Source: Burkholderia pyrrocinia | Lineage (GTDB): Bacteria > Pseudomonadota > Gammaproteobacteria > Burkholderiales > Burkholderiaceae | Assembly: GCF_003330765.1 (NCBI RefSeq) | Contig: NZ_CP024903.1 | Coordinates: 2,604,001 to 2,668,000, forward strand | Length of the DNA: 64,000 bases | Direction of reading: 5' to 3' | Shown here: piece by piece, positions 43,610 to 53,304 of the stretch | Position numbering within the stretch: the stretch's first letter is position 1 | Layout: the number at the start of each line of letters is the position of its first letter | Notes under the pieces: model-generated | Told to the model about the DNA's origin: nothing | What the model saw: the letters and a program-made list of their open reading frames with translations, nothing else | Databases searched by the model: none | Program-made: the position numbers and the translations under genes

Positions 43610-44383
43610 TCAGAACACGGCCAGCGACGCGTTCGTGATGTCGGTCATCAGCATGTGGCCGGGCGTATGCGCGATCGCAATCGGCAGCTTCGCGTCCATC
43701 AGCGCGGTTTGCGGCGTCACGCCGCAGGCCCAGAACACCGGCAGCTCGCCGTCGCGGATCGTTACCGCGTCGCCGAATTCGGGCGCGTTCAAATCCGCGA
43801 TGCCCAGTTCCTGCGGGTGGCCGATATGGATCGGCGCGCCGTGCACGCCCGGAAACCGGCTCGTGATCTGGACCGCGCGGATCGCGTCGGCGCCGCGCAT
43901 CGGCCGCATCGACACGACGAGCTGGCCGCCGAAGATCCCCGCGCGGCGGTTCGCGATCGACGTGCGGTACATCGGCACGTTGCGCCCCTCCTCGACGTGA
44001 CGCAAGCCGATCCCTTCGCGCGCCAGCATGTCCTCGAACGAGAACGAGCAGCCGATCGCGAACACGACGAGATCGTCGCGCCACAGCGCTTCCAGCGACT
44101 CGACGCACTCGGTCAGGCGGCCATCGCGGTAAACGTTGTAGCTCGGCACGTCGGTGCGGATGTCGAGATCCTCGCCGAGCGCGTCGAGCCGGAACGCACC
44201 CGGTTCGCCGACGCCGAGCAGCGGGCACGCTTTCGGGTTCGCCTGGCAGAAGCGCAGGAAATCGTGCGCGTACGCGTCGGGCAGGATTGCGAGGTTCGCT
44301 TGCGCGAACGGGCCGCAATGGCCTGCGGTCGGGCCGCGGAACGCGCCGTGGCGCACGGACTGGCGGAATTCGGAAGGCGTCAT
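43610..44383 (-). CDS. DUF1445 / D-glutamate-cyclase-like protein
   Basis: 257 residues of the PF07286-type family, with the conserved [30 protein letters not shown] and [14 protein letters not shown] segments. Members are annotated as putative hydro-lyases. The eukaryotic D-glutamate cyclase contains a related domain, and its product is 5-oxo-D-proline. Sitting beside a 5-oxoprolinase, it could supply or rearrange that compound. It is divergent from a LysR gene. Confidence 0.8.
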   Translation of the reverse strand: MTPSEFRQSVRHGAFRGPTAGHCGPFAQANLAILPDAYAHDFLRFCQANPKACPLLGVGEPGAFRLDALGEDLDIRTDVPSYNVYRDGRLTECVESLEALWRDDLVVFAIGCSFSFEDMLAREGIGLRHVEEGRNVPMYRTSIANRRAGIFGGQLVVSMRPMRGADAIRAVQITSRFPGVHGAPIHIGHPQELGIADLNAPEFGDAVTIRDGELPVFWACGVTPQTALMDAKLPIAIAHTPGHMLMTDITNASLAVF

Positions 44384-44588
44384 GGTATTCAGTCGCAGAT
44401 CGGGAGGTCGTCGGGATGACGGTGTTGCGTCATCGGATACGGCGAAGAATAGAAAAGAAAAAATTTTGTCGCCAACGAGTTTTTTTGCGCTTCGTGTATA
44501 GAATTTCTTAACGGATCTCGGGGTTTTCCCCGGTCCCGTTCACTTTTCCTCACCGGCAAGCTGCGCTTCCACCGTCCGACCGACCGCC

Positions 44589-45521
44589 ATGAACACGCGT
44601 TTTCTCGAAACCTTCGTCACGCTCGCGAAGCTGCGCAACTTCCGCACGACGGCCGCCGCGCTGCATGCGACGCCGGCCGCGATCTCGCAGCGCCTGAAGG
44701 CGCTCGAGGACGAGCTGCAAACCGTGCTCGTCGACCGCGACAGCCGCGAATTCCGGCTCACGCCCAACGGCGAGTACCTGCTCGGTTATGCGAAAGCGGT
44801 GGTCGAGGCGACGCAGGAGCTGCAGGCCGCCGCGTCCGGCGAGAGCGCGCTGCGCGGCAAGCTGCGGCTGGGCGTGATCGAGACCGTCGTGCATAGCTGG
44901 TTGCCGCACTACCTGCGCCGCCTCGCGGCCGACTATCCGCAGCTCGAAATCGACCTGACCGTCGACGTCAGCGTGGTGCTGCAGCGCCGGCTGATGGCCG
45001 GCGAGCTCGACCTGATCATCCGCGTCGAAGGCAGCGACGAGGCGTCTGTCGTCTGCGACGCGCTCGCGAACTATCCGGTGCGCTGGATCGCGCGGGCCGG
45101 GCTGCTGCCGAACACGCGCACGGGTCTCGCGCGGCAGGTGCTGCGCCAGCCGATCCTGACCTACGGGCGCGGCACCGCGCCCCACCGCGCGCTCGAGGAT
45201 ATCGTCCGCACGCTCGCCCACGCGCACGGCGTGCCGCTGTCGGAAACACGCATCACCGGGTCGCCGTCGATCTCGGTGATCGTGCAGCTCGTGCGCGACG
45301 GCTTCGGCGTCGCCGCGATTCCAGTGCTGTTCGTCGATGCGCTGATCGAGAGCGGCGAAGTCGTCGAACTGCCGCTGCAGCCGTCGCCGCCGTCGATCGT
45401 CGTGTCGATGTCGCGGCGCGCGGACGCGCCGAGGTTCGTGCACGGCGCGTCGATCGCCGCGCGGGCCGCGTGTCACGAGTACTGCGAGAAGAGCAAGCGG
45501 CTGCTGGTCGAGGCGCTTTGA
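44589..45521 (+). CDS. LysR-family regulator of the oxoproline unit
   Basis: 310 residues, helix-turn-helix FRTTAAALHATPAAISQRLKALE with a long substrate domain. It is divergent from the DUF1445 gene across about 200 nt that include A/T-rich tracts near 44455-44510. It is the probable activator of the DUF1445/MFS/oxoprolinase row. Confidence 0.9.
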   Translation: MNTRFLETFVTLAKLRNFRTTAAALHATPAAISQRLKALEDELQTVLVDRDSREFRLTPNGEYLLGYAKAVVEATQELQAAASGESALRGKLRLGVIETVVHSWLPHYLRRLAADYPQLEIDLTVDVSVVLQRRLMAGELDLIIRVEGSDEASVVCDALANYPVRWIARAGLLPNTRTGLARQVLRQPILTYGRGTAPHRALEDIVRTLAHAHGVPLSETRITGSPSISVIVQLVRDGFGVAAIPVLFVDALIESGEVVELPLQPSPPSIVVSMSRRADAPRFVHGASIAARAACHEYCEKSKRLLVEAL

Positions 45522-45671
45522 AGGGGTGATGTGTGCGTGAGGTGTTTGCGGCGGGGACGCGCAGACGTCGATCCAGAACGCGATGTTCCCGATCTGGGAG
45601 CGCGTGGCGCAAGCGGAGTCGAAAGACGGCGGAGCGCAACGCGCCGACTGAACGCGTGCCACGATAAGCCT

Positions 45672-45709
45672 GGGAGGCGCGACCGCCAAAACGCGCGGCC
45701 GCGCCTCCC
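45672..45709. terminator. Large hairpin between convergent genes
   Basis: GGGAGGCGCG and CGCGCCTCCC form a perfect 10-bp stem, shared by the LysR gene and the secreted protein gene. The rest of 45522-45739 shows no gene. Confidence 0.65.
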
Positions 45710-45739
45710 GTGCCCGGCATCAGCCGGGCATCGCCTGCA

Positions 45740-47440
45740 TCAGTGCGACCGGCCCGTTTCGGTGCCCGGTGCGAACGAGATGCCGCGCAGCACTTCCGCA
45801 AACTTCGCCGTCCGCAGCACGGCGAATTGCTCGTGCGCAGCCGTCGCCGCGCTCGTGTTCCGGAGCACGTCGCGCACCGCAACCAGCCGGTTCGGGTCGG
45901 CGCCGACATCGCCGTTGCCGCTGACCGTCGACGTGATCGCCCAGATCGTCACCGTGCCGTCAGGTTCGACGCGGCCCGTCAGGTTGCGCAGGCCGGCCGT
46001 CGCCGGCGCCCACGGCAGCCCCGTCGCGGCATTGTTGCCCACCGGATAGCCGGCGACCGAATACGGCTGGCCGAGGTTCAGCCCGTTCTGCAGCGTGTAC
46101 GCAAGCTTCCACTGCTTCGCGCTCGCGTCGTACACCCACTTCTGCAGGCCGGCGCCCGTCTGTGCGGCCGCGTGCGTGTACAGGTCCTGGCCGCCCGTGT
46201 AACCGTCGCCTTCGTCCGCAACATACAGCGTGTTCGCGTCGGCGAACCACATTCCGAACGGGTAGGACAGCGTCGTCGCGGTCTTGTTCGGCGTGGACGG
46301 GAAGCCGGCCAGCACGCACATGTTGCTCGGCAGGCCCGTCGTCTGCAGCGTGGCCGCGTTGTACGCGAGCGGCGCCGTCGGCAGCGCGGCCTTCGGCGAC
46401 GGCACGCCGACGCCCGACGGGCACGCCGCGCCGGTCGTATCGACGAAGTACACGGTATTCACGCCGTTGCTGCCGCTGCCCTTCGTGTAGTACACGACGT
46501 TGTCGTGCACCGCGATGCCGCGGAAGTTGTCGTCCTTGCCGATCTTGTCGGCCTTCGCGCCGAGTTCGGTGACCGAGAAGCTCGCGAGCGGCGTCGGCGT
46601 GCCCGGATCCTGCTGCGCTTCATGGTGCTTCGCCGCATCGATGAATTGCGCGCCCGCGCCGAGGATCACGCCGTCGGGCTGCGGATTCGCGCCGTTGCCG
46701 GCATTGCCCGACGTGTAGTAGATCTCCCGGCCGTCGCGGTTGTTCAGGATCGCGGCGCGACCGTTGTTGCCGCTGTACGCATTCGTCTCGGTGAAACGGA
46801 AATGCCCGTGACGGTCGACGCGCGCGATCGCGCGATAGAAGTTCTGCCCGTCCGGGTTCGTCGTATCGACCGCGGCCGGCGTGTTCGAGTTCGACACGTC
46901 GATCATGTTGACCGGCGCGACGTAACCCATGAACGTCAGGTAGTTGCCGTCGGCGGACAGGTGCAGACCGAGTTCGGACTTCGAGCTGAAGCTCGTCACG
47001 AGCTGGTCGTGCGCGACGCCCTTCTGCAGGCTGTTCGGCACTTCGAGCGTGCTGACGACGCCGCCCGCCGGCGTGATCTGGTCGAGGAAGATGCGCGACG
47101 TGATGCCGAAGCTGCCGTCGTAGCGATCGTTGTTCCACACGTACGGATAGGTGCCGTCGTTCGTCGCGCCGGAAGCCGCACCGCAACCGCCGGTGGTTTT
47201 CGCGCAGTTCGGCGGCAGGATCGCGCCGGGCTGGACGTTGCTCGACACGTTGTCGTAGACGCTGCGGCTGAGCACCAGGAAGCCCGGCACGAAACCCGGC
47301 GCAAAACGGCTTTCATCGCCGTTGTCATGCGAGGCGGCCTGCGCGCCAATGCTCGCGGCAATCAGCGTCAGTGCGACGACAGGAACGGTACGATCGCGCA
47401 GCGCGCGGCGGCGCTTCGCGGACAAGGCGAAATTCGGCAT
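45740..47440 (-). CDS. Large secreted protein, probable beta-propeller
   Basis: About 566 residues from the ATG at 47440 (GGAG upstream). A signal peptide is present (VVALTLIAASIGAQA). Repeated blade-like segments such as GNYLTFMGYV, DGREIYYTSGN and ANTLYVADEGDGYTGG suggest a propeller. Enzymatic residues are not evident. It may bind or process an extracellular compound. No close partner is next to it. Confidence 0.72.
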   Translation of the reverse strand: MPNFALSAKRRRALRDRTVPVVALTLIAASIGAQAASHDNGDESRFAPGFVPGFLVLSRSVYDNVSSNVQPGAILPPNCAKTTGGCGAASGATNDGTYPYVWNNDRYDGSFGITSRIFLDQITPAGGVVSTLEVPNSLQKGVAHDQLVTSFSSKSELGLHLSADGNYLTFMGYVAPVNMIDVSNSNTPAAVDTTNPDGQNFYRAIARVDRHGHFRFTETNAYSGNNGRAAILNNRDGREIYYTSGNAGNGANPQPDGVILGAGAQFIDAAKHHEAQQDPGTPTPLASFSVTELGAKADKIGKDDNFRGIAVHDNVVYYTKGSGSNGVNTVYFVDTTGAACPSGVGVPSPKAALPTAPLAYNAATLQTTGLPSNMCVLAGFPSTPNKTATTLSYPFGMWFADANTLYVADEGDGYTGGQDLYTHAAAQTGAGLQKWVYDASAKQWKLAYTLQNGLNLGQPYSVAGYPVGNNAATGLPWAPATAGLRNLTGRVEPDGTVTIWAITSTVSGNGDVGADPNRLVAVRDVLRNTSAATAAHEQFAVLRTAKFAEVLRGISFAPGTETGRSH

Positions 47441-47636
47441 GGACAAGGCTCCGTACGACATCGAATGGGGATGTTTTTGTGGACAAACTGACGACGTGAA
47501 GCCCCGCCACCTTAGCCATGCTTGATGAAGAATTGATTGCACGCGATGCCGCCAAAACCCGCACACGAATGCGGGCCGCCGGGCGCGGCCTCCTGTTATT
47601 TATTCGTAATTCGAACGAAATGAATCAGACAGCAAG

Positions 47637-47963
47637 TCACGCGGACTGTCCCGCATGCGGCTGCGCCAGCTTGCCGTCGCCGTACTCGCGGAGCACCTTC
47701 GAGATCACGACGCGATAGCCGTCCAGCCAGCGCGCCTGCTTCGCCTTCGCTTCGAGATGCGCGGGATGCTGCATCAATTGCTGCAGCGCCGCCTCGGATT
47801 CCCAGTAGTAGACGTTCTGGATCAGCCCCGCTTCGGCGTTCTCCCACGTTTCCTCGCCGAGATAGCCGGGCGTCGCGCGCGCCATGTCGGCGATCTGCCG
47901 GTCGAGCCGGTGGAATTCGTCGTCGTACTGTCCGGCACGGAAACTGAAGGTCGACGCGTACAT
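47637..47963 (-). CDS. Antibiotic biosynthesis monooxygenase (ABM) domain protein
   Basis: 108 residues from the ATG at 47963 (GGAG upstream). The ferredoxin-like ABM fold is suggested by FHRLDRQIADMARATPGYLGEETWE (two segments) and NVYYWESEAALQQLMQHP. Cofactor-free monooxygenases and heme-degrading relatives share it. Substrate unknown. The region 47964-48104 downstream is without a gene. Confidence 0.82.
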   Translation of the reverse strand: MYASTFSFRAGQYDDEFHRLDRQIADMARATPGYLGEETWENAEAGLIQNVYYWESEAALQQLMQHPAHLEAKAKQARWLDGYRVVISKVLREYGDGKLAQPHAGQSA

Positions 47964-48104
47964 GCACGCTCCATCGAAGGCGGTTGAAAGGCGCCAAGTG
48001 TAAGGCACGCGCGACGTGCCGCGATCGTCACGCGGCGAGCGTATCGGCGTCGGGCCCGCCGTCGGCGCGTCGGCGCGCGAGCGCCGCTTCGATGCTCGCG
48101 CCGA

Positions 48105-48314
48105 TCAACGCACCTGATCGTCGATGAAGTCGATGCACGGCACGCGCGAATGCGCGGAAACCGGCGCTACGGCGAGCAGGACGGGCACACGGCGGATCGT
48201 CAGCGCGCCGACGAAGCGGCGCCGATGCTGGAACAGTTCACGCAACGACAGCGTCGGCGCGCTGTTGCAGCAGCGTCCACATACGTTGCACGCAAGCAGG
48301 TACGTGTCTACCAC
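48105..48314 (-). pseudogene. Remnant of a YkgJ-like Cys-cluster gene
   Basis: Sixty-nine codons from a GTG at 48314 encode LACNVCGRCCNSAPTLSLRE and then FVGALTIRRVP. This is the N-terminal CxxCGxCC signature of YkgJ-type zinc/iron-cluster proteins. Full-length members are far longer, and no ribosome site is present. The frame overlaps the end of the MetQ-like gene by 7 nt. It is most likely a truncated leftover, although a short functional metal-binding peptide is possible. Confidence 0.45.
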
Positions 48315-49117
48315 GGCCGCCGCACCGAATCCTGATAGCGCGTGAGGATGAAGCGCGCGACGTCGTCCGAGTGATACGCGGCGACGAGTTGCGTCACCCA
48401 CGGTTTCGCACGATCGGCGTTGCGCACCGTCAACACGTTCGCATACGGCGAGCGAGCGTCCTCGATGCCGATGCTGTCGCGCGCGGGCTGCAGCCCGGCG
48501 CGGGTGGCATCGTCGCTGTCGATCGCGACGAACGCAGCCGTGTCGAGCGCGGCGTAGAGCCGGTCGTGGCGCAATGCGACGAGCTTCAGCCCGAGCCGGT
48601 TGCCGGTCACGTCGCGCAGCGTCGCATGCAGGCCGGCCTGCTCGCGCAGCGTCACCAGCGTGTCGTTCTGCAGCAGCACGAGCGCGCGCGCCATCCCGCG
48701 CGGATCGGCGGGAATCGCGACCGTCGCGCCGGGCTGCAATTCGTTCAGGTTTTTCAGCTTGCGCGAATAGAGCGCCATCGGCAGCGTGACGGTCGGCGCG
48801 ACTGCCGCCAGTGCGTAGCGTTTCCGCGCACGTGTTGCGGCAAGCTGTTGCGCATCCTCGAAGCTGGCCGCGTCGATCCGGCCGTCCGCGAGTGCCGCGT
48901 CGATGCGCGACGCATCGTCGAATTCGACGACATCGACACCGAATCCTCGCGATGCGGCGACCCGCTTCACTTCGTCCATGATCTGCGCATGCACGCCGCG
49001 CGTCACGCCGACGCGCACGGCCGGTGCAGCGGATTCGGCGGCAAGGATCGAACGCGGATCGACGATGCCGCACGCAACGATCAGCCACGCGGCAACACCA
49101 TGGGCGACGCGCTTCAC
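48308..49117 (-). CDS. MetQ/NlpA-type substrate-binding lipoprotein
   Basis: 269 residues from a GTG at 49117 (GAGGGA upstream). That GTG overlaps the stop of the FGE-like gene by 4 nt (GTGA). The signal has a lipobox-like LIVAC. The mature protein follows the MetQ family (RVGVTRGVHAQIMDEVKRV, TVTLPMALYSRKLKNL). It should bind a methionine- or sulfonate-like ligand for an ABC importer, but no permease or ATPase gene is adjacent. With the sulfatase and FGE-like genes it suggests organic-sulfur scavenging. Confidence 0.82.
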   Translation of the reverse strand: MKRVAHGVAAWLIVACGIVDPRSILAAESAAPAVRVGVTRGVHAQIMDEVKRVAASRGFGVDVVEFDDASRIDAALADGRIDAASFEDAQQLAATRARKRYALAAVAPTVTLPMALYSRKLKNLNELQPGATVAIPADPRGMARALVLLQNDTLVTLREQAGLHATLRDVTGNRLGLKLVALRHDRLYAALDTAAFVAIDSDDATRAGLQPARDSIGIEDARSPYANVLTVRNADRAKPWVTQLVAAYHSDDVARFILTRYQDSVRRPW

Positions 49118-50163
49118 GATGCATCCCTCAGGATCGTGCGAAAACCGATATGCGACGCACCGAGATCGGCTTCCTGCTGTTCGCGCGACGACGCGCGATA
49201 GCGCACGCAATAGTCGCGCGAGCACAAGAACGAGCCGCCCTTGATGACCATCGGCGTATCGTGCCGGCGCGTCGGCGGTGCGACGGCCGCCGTGTCGCCA
49301 TTCGTGTGCGACTGGTGCGGGCCCGTGTACGCGTCCTTCGTCCATTCCCATGCGTTGCCGATCATGTCGTAGAGCCGGAACCCGTTCGCCGCATAGCAGC
49401 CGACGGGCGCGAGCCCCGCATGGCCGTCCTCGGCCGTGTCGAGCACCGGGAACGCGCCCTGCCAGTAGTTCGCGGCCGGCTTGCCCTGCGCGTCGCGCGG
49501 CGCCGCGTCGAGCGATGCGTCGTCGCGGCCGGCCTTGCCCGCGTATTCCCATTCGGCCTCGGTCGGCAAGTCACGGCCGAGCCAGCGCGCATACGCGAGC
49601 GCGTCGCGCTGCGTGACGAGCGTGACAGGCAGGTTGCCGAGCCCGTCGACGCCGCTGCGGGGCCCGCGCGGATGGCGCCACGACGCACCCTTCACCCATG
49701 ACCACCAGGCGAGGTCGCGCGCATTCATCTCGTCGCGCGTCGGCACATGAAACACCGCCGCGCCGCCCTGCTGCTCGGCCTCGGTCACGTAGCCGGTCGC
49801 CTGCACGAACGCGGCGAACTGCGCGATCGTCACGTCGGTCTGGTCGATCCAGAAACCGCCGACGCGCGCGCGGCCGTCGCCGACCGGGCGCTCGTCCGCA
49901 TAACCGCGCGTGCTGCCGAACACGAACGCGCCGCCGCGCAGGTGCACCATCCCGGCCTTCGGGTCGTCGCGCCAGTTCGCCGGCAGCCCCGCATAGCGTT
50001 CGCACTGCCGCTCCGAGCCGAGCGGCGTCAGCGCGCGGCCGCGATTCGCGTCGTCGAAAGCGCCGCCCGCCGGCGCTACCGGATTCGCATAACCGGCCGC
50101 GAACGCGGCGGCGAACAGCGTGGCGGCGAGCGCCGCGCCGATCGTCCAGAACCGGAACCGCAT
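49114..50163 (-). CDS. Formylglycine-generating enzyme (SUMF1) family protein
   Basis: 349 residues with a signal peptide. The FGE domain contains GGSFLCSRDYCVRYR, whose two Cys (about 314 and 319) match the catalytic pair of true FGE, along with the typical LPTEAEWEYA and NAWEWT. FGE oxidises a Cys in sulfatases to formylglycine. It lies downstream of a sulfatase gene and so should activate it, here apparently after export. Homologues lacking the Cys pair bind sugars or iron instead, but this one keeps both. Confidence 0.88.
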   Translation of the reverse strand: MRFRFWTIGAALAATLFAAAFAAGYANPVAPAGGAFDDANRGRALTPLGSERQCERYAGLPANWRDDPKAGMVHLRGGAFVFGSTRGYADERPVGDGRARVGGFWIDQTDVTIAQFAAFVQATGYVTEAEQQGGAAVFHVPTRDEMNARDLAWWSWVKGASWRHPRGPRSGVDGLGNLPVTLVTQRDALAYARWLGRDLPTEAEWEYAGKAGRDDASLDAAPRDAQGKPAANYWQGAFPVLDTAEDGHAGLAPVGCYAANGFRLYDMIGNAWEWTKDAYTGPHQSHTNGDTAAVAPPTRRHDTPMVIKGGSFLCSRDYCVRYRASSREQQEADLGASHIGFRTILRDAS

Positions 50164-50176
50164 CGTGTCGTCCTCT

Positions 50177-50252
50177 CAAGAAAACGCCGGGCCGCCCCAA
50201 GTTTTCTTGCCCCCCTCGGGGGCCCTGGAGCGAAGCGACAGGTTTGGGGGCA
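50177..50252. repeat. Intergenic repeat element with nested hairpins
   Basis: CAAGAAAAC pairs with GTTTTCTTG (50177-50209), then GCCCCC/GGGGGC forms a second stem, followed by GGAGCGAAGCGACAGG and TTTGGGGGC. This mosaic resembles the short repeats scattered between Burkholderia genes. It fills the gap between the sulfatase and FGE-like genes and may separate or stabilise their messages. Confidence 0.62.
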
Positions 50253-50253
50253 C

Positions 50254-52224
50254 TCAGTAATAACCGCGCGGACGCAGCGGCTCGACGCCGCCGACGTTGC
50301 TCATGTAGGTCTTCCACTGCGCAACGAGCGTCTCGATCACTGACGGGTTCTGCGCCGACACGTCGGCCGTCTCGCCGCGATCCGACGCGAGGTCGTAAAG
50401 CTGCCAGTGACCGTCGAGCGGCCCGAGCGGCGGTTCGGTCCACAGCGCCTTCCAGCGGCCGTCGGCGCTGCGCAGGTACGCGCGGCCGTAGGCTTCGTCG
50501 CCGAACGGCGTCGTATGCACCTCGCCCGTCGCCGAGCCCGTGAGCACCGGCAGCAGCGACTGGCCCGTGACCGGATACACGTAGCGGTTGTTGTAGATCA
50601 CCTTGCCCTTGTTCTGGTCGACGCCCGTCAGCGTATTGACGAGCGGCGGCGCCGGCTGCGACGGCGGCGTGACGCCCGCGACCGCGAGGAAGGTCGCCGT
50701 GTTGTCGGTCACGTGCGTGAACGCGCGCAGCGTCGGCAATTGCTGCGACTGGCCCGGCAGGCGCACGATCGTCGGCGTCGATACGCCGCCTTCGGCCGAA
50801 TAACCCTTCGTGAGCCGGAACGGCGATGCGCTCACTTCGGCCCAGCGCAACCCGTACTGCAGGCGCTGCGCGTTCTGCTTGCCGTTGTCGGTGCCGAGCG
50901 CCGAATAGGCCGGCTCCTGCGCGTTCGCGGTGTCGGTCGCCGTCGGGTCCGCACCGGAATCGATCGGCCAGCCTTCCGCGCCGTTGTCCGACTGGAACAT
51001 GATGAACGTGTTGTCGTATTCGCCGATGTCCTTCAGGTGCTGGATCAGCAGGCCGATGTTGTAGTCGAGGTTCTCGACCATCCCCGCATAGATCTCCATG
51101 TAGCGCGCCTGCGCCTTGCGCTCGGCCGGCGACAGGCTCGACCACAGCTTGTCGACCTTGCCGGGGCCGTAGTCGCTGTAGCCGTCCGCGGCCGAATGCA
51201 CCGCGCTGATGTATTTCGCGCCCGCGATGCCGTTGTTCGCCGTCGCGGGCGACGCCGCCGTCGTTTCGGGCAGGCCGTCGAACGGCTTGAAATCGGCGGG
51301 AATCAGGCCGAGCGCCTTCTGCCGCGCGATCCGCGCGTTGCGGATCGCGTCGTAGCCGGCGTCGTAGACGCCCGCGTACTTGTGCAGCCACGGATCGGGC
51401 ACCTGCAGCGGCCAGTGCGGCGACGTGTACGCCGCGTACGCGAAGAACGGCTTGCCGTCGCGCTGGTTCGAATCGATGTACGAGATCAGCTTCTGCGTAT
51501 AGAAATCGGTCGAATAGAACACGGCCGGGCTGCCGCCCGTGCCGCCCGGTTGCCCGGGCTGGCCCGGCTGCACATAGCTACCGTCTTCGGTGTAGTTCGA
51601 CGAGCCGGCCGGCTCGTGCGCGAAATGGTTCGTCGCCGCGCCGCCGAGCAGCACGTAGCTGCGCTCGAAGCCCCACTGGTCGGGTGTCTGCCCGCTGCCG
51701 GTCGCGCTGCCGACGATCCCCGAGCCGATGTGCCACTTGCCCGCGATGTACGTGTGGTAGCCGGCGTCCTTCAGCAATTGCGCGAACGACAGCGCGCGAT
51801 CGTTCAGGTAGCCCTCGTAGCCGGGCAGCCCGCGCCGCTCGTCGGTCGGCACGCCCATCGTGCCTTCGCCGACGAGATGGTGATCGGTGCCGGACACCAG
51901 CATCGCGCGCGTGATCGCGCAGACGGTGCCCGTGTGATGGTTCGACAGGATGCGGCCCGACGCGACGAGCGCGTCGAGGTTCGGCGTGTTGATCTCGCCG
52001 CCGAATGCATGGATGTCGGAATAGCCGAGATCGTCGGCCATGATGTACAGGATGTTCGGGCGTTTCGCGGCCGGCGTCGGATCGACTTGCGGCGGCGTCG
52101 CGGCGGACTGCGACGGCGCATCGCTGTCGACGCCGCCGCACGACGCGAGCGACAGCGCGCCGGCGATCGCGGCGCAGACGACACGGAAACGGAAAGCATG
52201 CAACGGCGACGCGGACTTTTTCAT
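50254..52224 (-). CDS. Arylsulfatase-type lipoprotein with variant active-site motif
   Basis: 656 residues. The signal ends in LSLASC (Cys29, lipobox). The alkaline-phosphatase-like fold shows the metal site IMADDLGYSD and the modification site VCAITRAML, where Cys102 starts C-A-I-T-R. Standard sulfatases have C-x-P-S-R or C-x-A-x-R, so the Ile is unusual. The genetic link to an FGE-like gene suggests formylglycine formation all the same. Sulfate esters or related phosphonates are expected substrates. It ends at PRGYY. Confidence 0.85.
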   Translation of the reverse strand: MKKSASPLHAFRFRVVCAAIAGALSLASCGGVDSDAPSQSAATPPQVDPTPAAKRPNILYIMADDLGYSDIHAFGGEINTPNLDALVASGRILSNHHTGTVCAITRAMLVSGTDHHLVGEGTMGVPTDERRGLPGYEGYLNDRALSFAQLLKDAGYHTYIAGKWHIGSGIVGSATGSGQTPDQWGFERSYVLLGGAATNHFAHEPAGSSNYTEDGSYVQPGQPGQPGGTGGSPAVFYSTDFYTQKLISYIDSNQRDGKPFFAYAAYTSPHWPLQVPDPWLHKYAGVYDAGYDAIRNARIARQKALGLIPADFKPFDGLPETTAASPATANNGIAGAKYISAVHSAADGYSDYGPGKVDKLWSSLSPAERKAQARYMEIYAGMVENLDYNIGLLIQHLKDIGEYDNTFIMFQSDNGAEGWPIDSGADPTATDTANAQEPAYSALGTDNGKQNAQRLQYGLRWAEVSASPFRLTKGYSAEGGVSTPTIVRLPGQSQQLPTLRAFTHVTDNTATFLAVAGVTPPSQPAPPLVNTLTGVDQNKGKVIYNNRYVYPVTGQSLLPVLTGSATGEVHTTPFGDEAYGRAYLRSADGRWKALWTEPPLGPLDGHWQLYDLASDRGETADVSAQNPSVIETLVAQWKTYMSNVGGVEPLRPRGYY

Positions 52225-52347
52225 TGTTGTGGAACGCTCGATCTACGGGATCGGCGATCTTAGCGTCGCCCGCGCGGCGCCCAAAGTCGGATTCGTCACA
52301 TGCTAACGGGGCGGGGGAATATGCAATGCGGCCCGCGCCGCCGTGCG

Positions 52348-53067
52348 TCAGCTCCGCCCGCCGAGGCTGCCGCCGCCGTCCACCGACAGCACCTGCCCCG
52401 TGACGAAACCGGCTTCGTCGGACAGGAAGAACGCGATCGCGGCGGCCACGTCGTCGGGCGTGCCGAGCCGGCGCGCGGGAATCGTCGCGAGGATCTTGCG
52501 TTCGGCTTCGCTGCCGACCGGCCGCGTCTGCCGGAACAGTTCCGTCTCGATCGGGCCCGGCGCGACCGCGTTGACGGTCACGCCATGTTCGGCGAGTTCG
52601 AGCGCCCACGTGCGCGTGCAGCCGACCAGCGCGCTCTTCGCGGCCGAGTAGGCGGTGCGGTCGAGACTGCCGAAGATCGCCCGGCTGCAGATATTGACGA
52701 TGCGCCCGTGACCGCGCGCCTTCATCGCGTCGGCGAAATGCTGCGTGACCTGGATCGCAGCCCGCACGTTCAGATCGAACACGGCCTGCAGCGAGCGGAA
52801 GTCGATCTGCCCGAGCGGCTGCGGCAACGCGATGCCGGCGTTGTTCACAATGCCGTCGATATCGCCCGACGCACCGATGCGCGCGAGCGTCGCCGCCGTC
52901 TGTTCGATATCGGCGAGATCGCATGCGAGCAATTCCCCGGGAAAATCGATGCCTTGCGCATGCCGCGCGAGGCCGATGACGCGATGGCCGCGCCGGGCGA
53001 GCGTTGCGCTGACCGCGAGGCCGATGCCGCGCGACGCGCCGGTAACGAGATAGGTGCGAGATGACAT
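52348..53067 (-). CDS. Short-chain dehydrogenase/reductase (SDR)
   Basis: 239 residues. Cofactor motif TGASRGIGLA (residues 8-17), NNAG near residue 75, catalytic Ser and YSAAK (Tyr-x-x-x-Lys) present. A classical 3-oxoacyl-type SDR. Substrate unknown. Start ATG 53067. Its link to the neighbouring sulfatase and porin genes is only by position. Confidence 0.9.
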   Translation of the reverse strand: MSSRTYLVTGASRGIGLAVSATLARRGHRVIGLARHAQGIDFPGELLACDLADIEQTAATLARIGASGDIDGIVNNAGIALPQPLGQIDFRSLQAVFDLNVRAAIQVTQHFADAMKARGHGRIVNICSRAIFGSLDRTAYSAAKSALVGCTRTWALELAEHGVTVNAVAPGPIETELFRQTRPVGSEAERKILATIPARRLGTPDDVAAAIAFFLSDEAGFVTGQVLSVDGGGSLGGRS

Positions 53068-53304
53068 GATTCGTGCCTTTGGCGAAAGAATCGAAGACGG
53101 CGCGATGCGCGCGCTGCCGCACGGCGCATGTACGTTCCGCACGATTGTGCGTCAGGCAGAAAAAACGCGTACGGTCGCCGTCATCCGCTTCGCTCAACCG
53201 GCGCGCCCCGCTGCCATCGGCGTCGCGCGTCGCGACGCGATCCGCCATGCGAGCACGAGCAGCGCATACGCGACGGGCAGCACCGGCGTATAAATCGTCA
53301 CACA

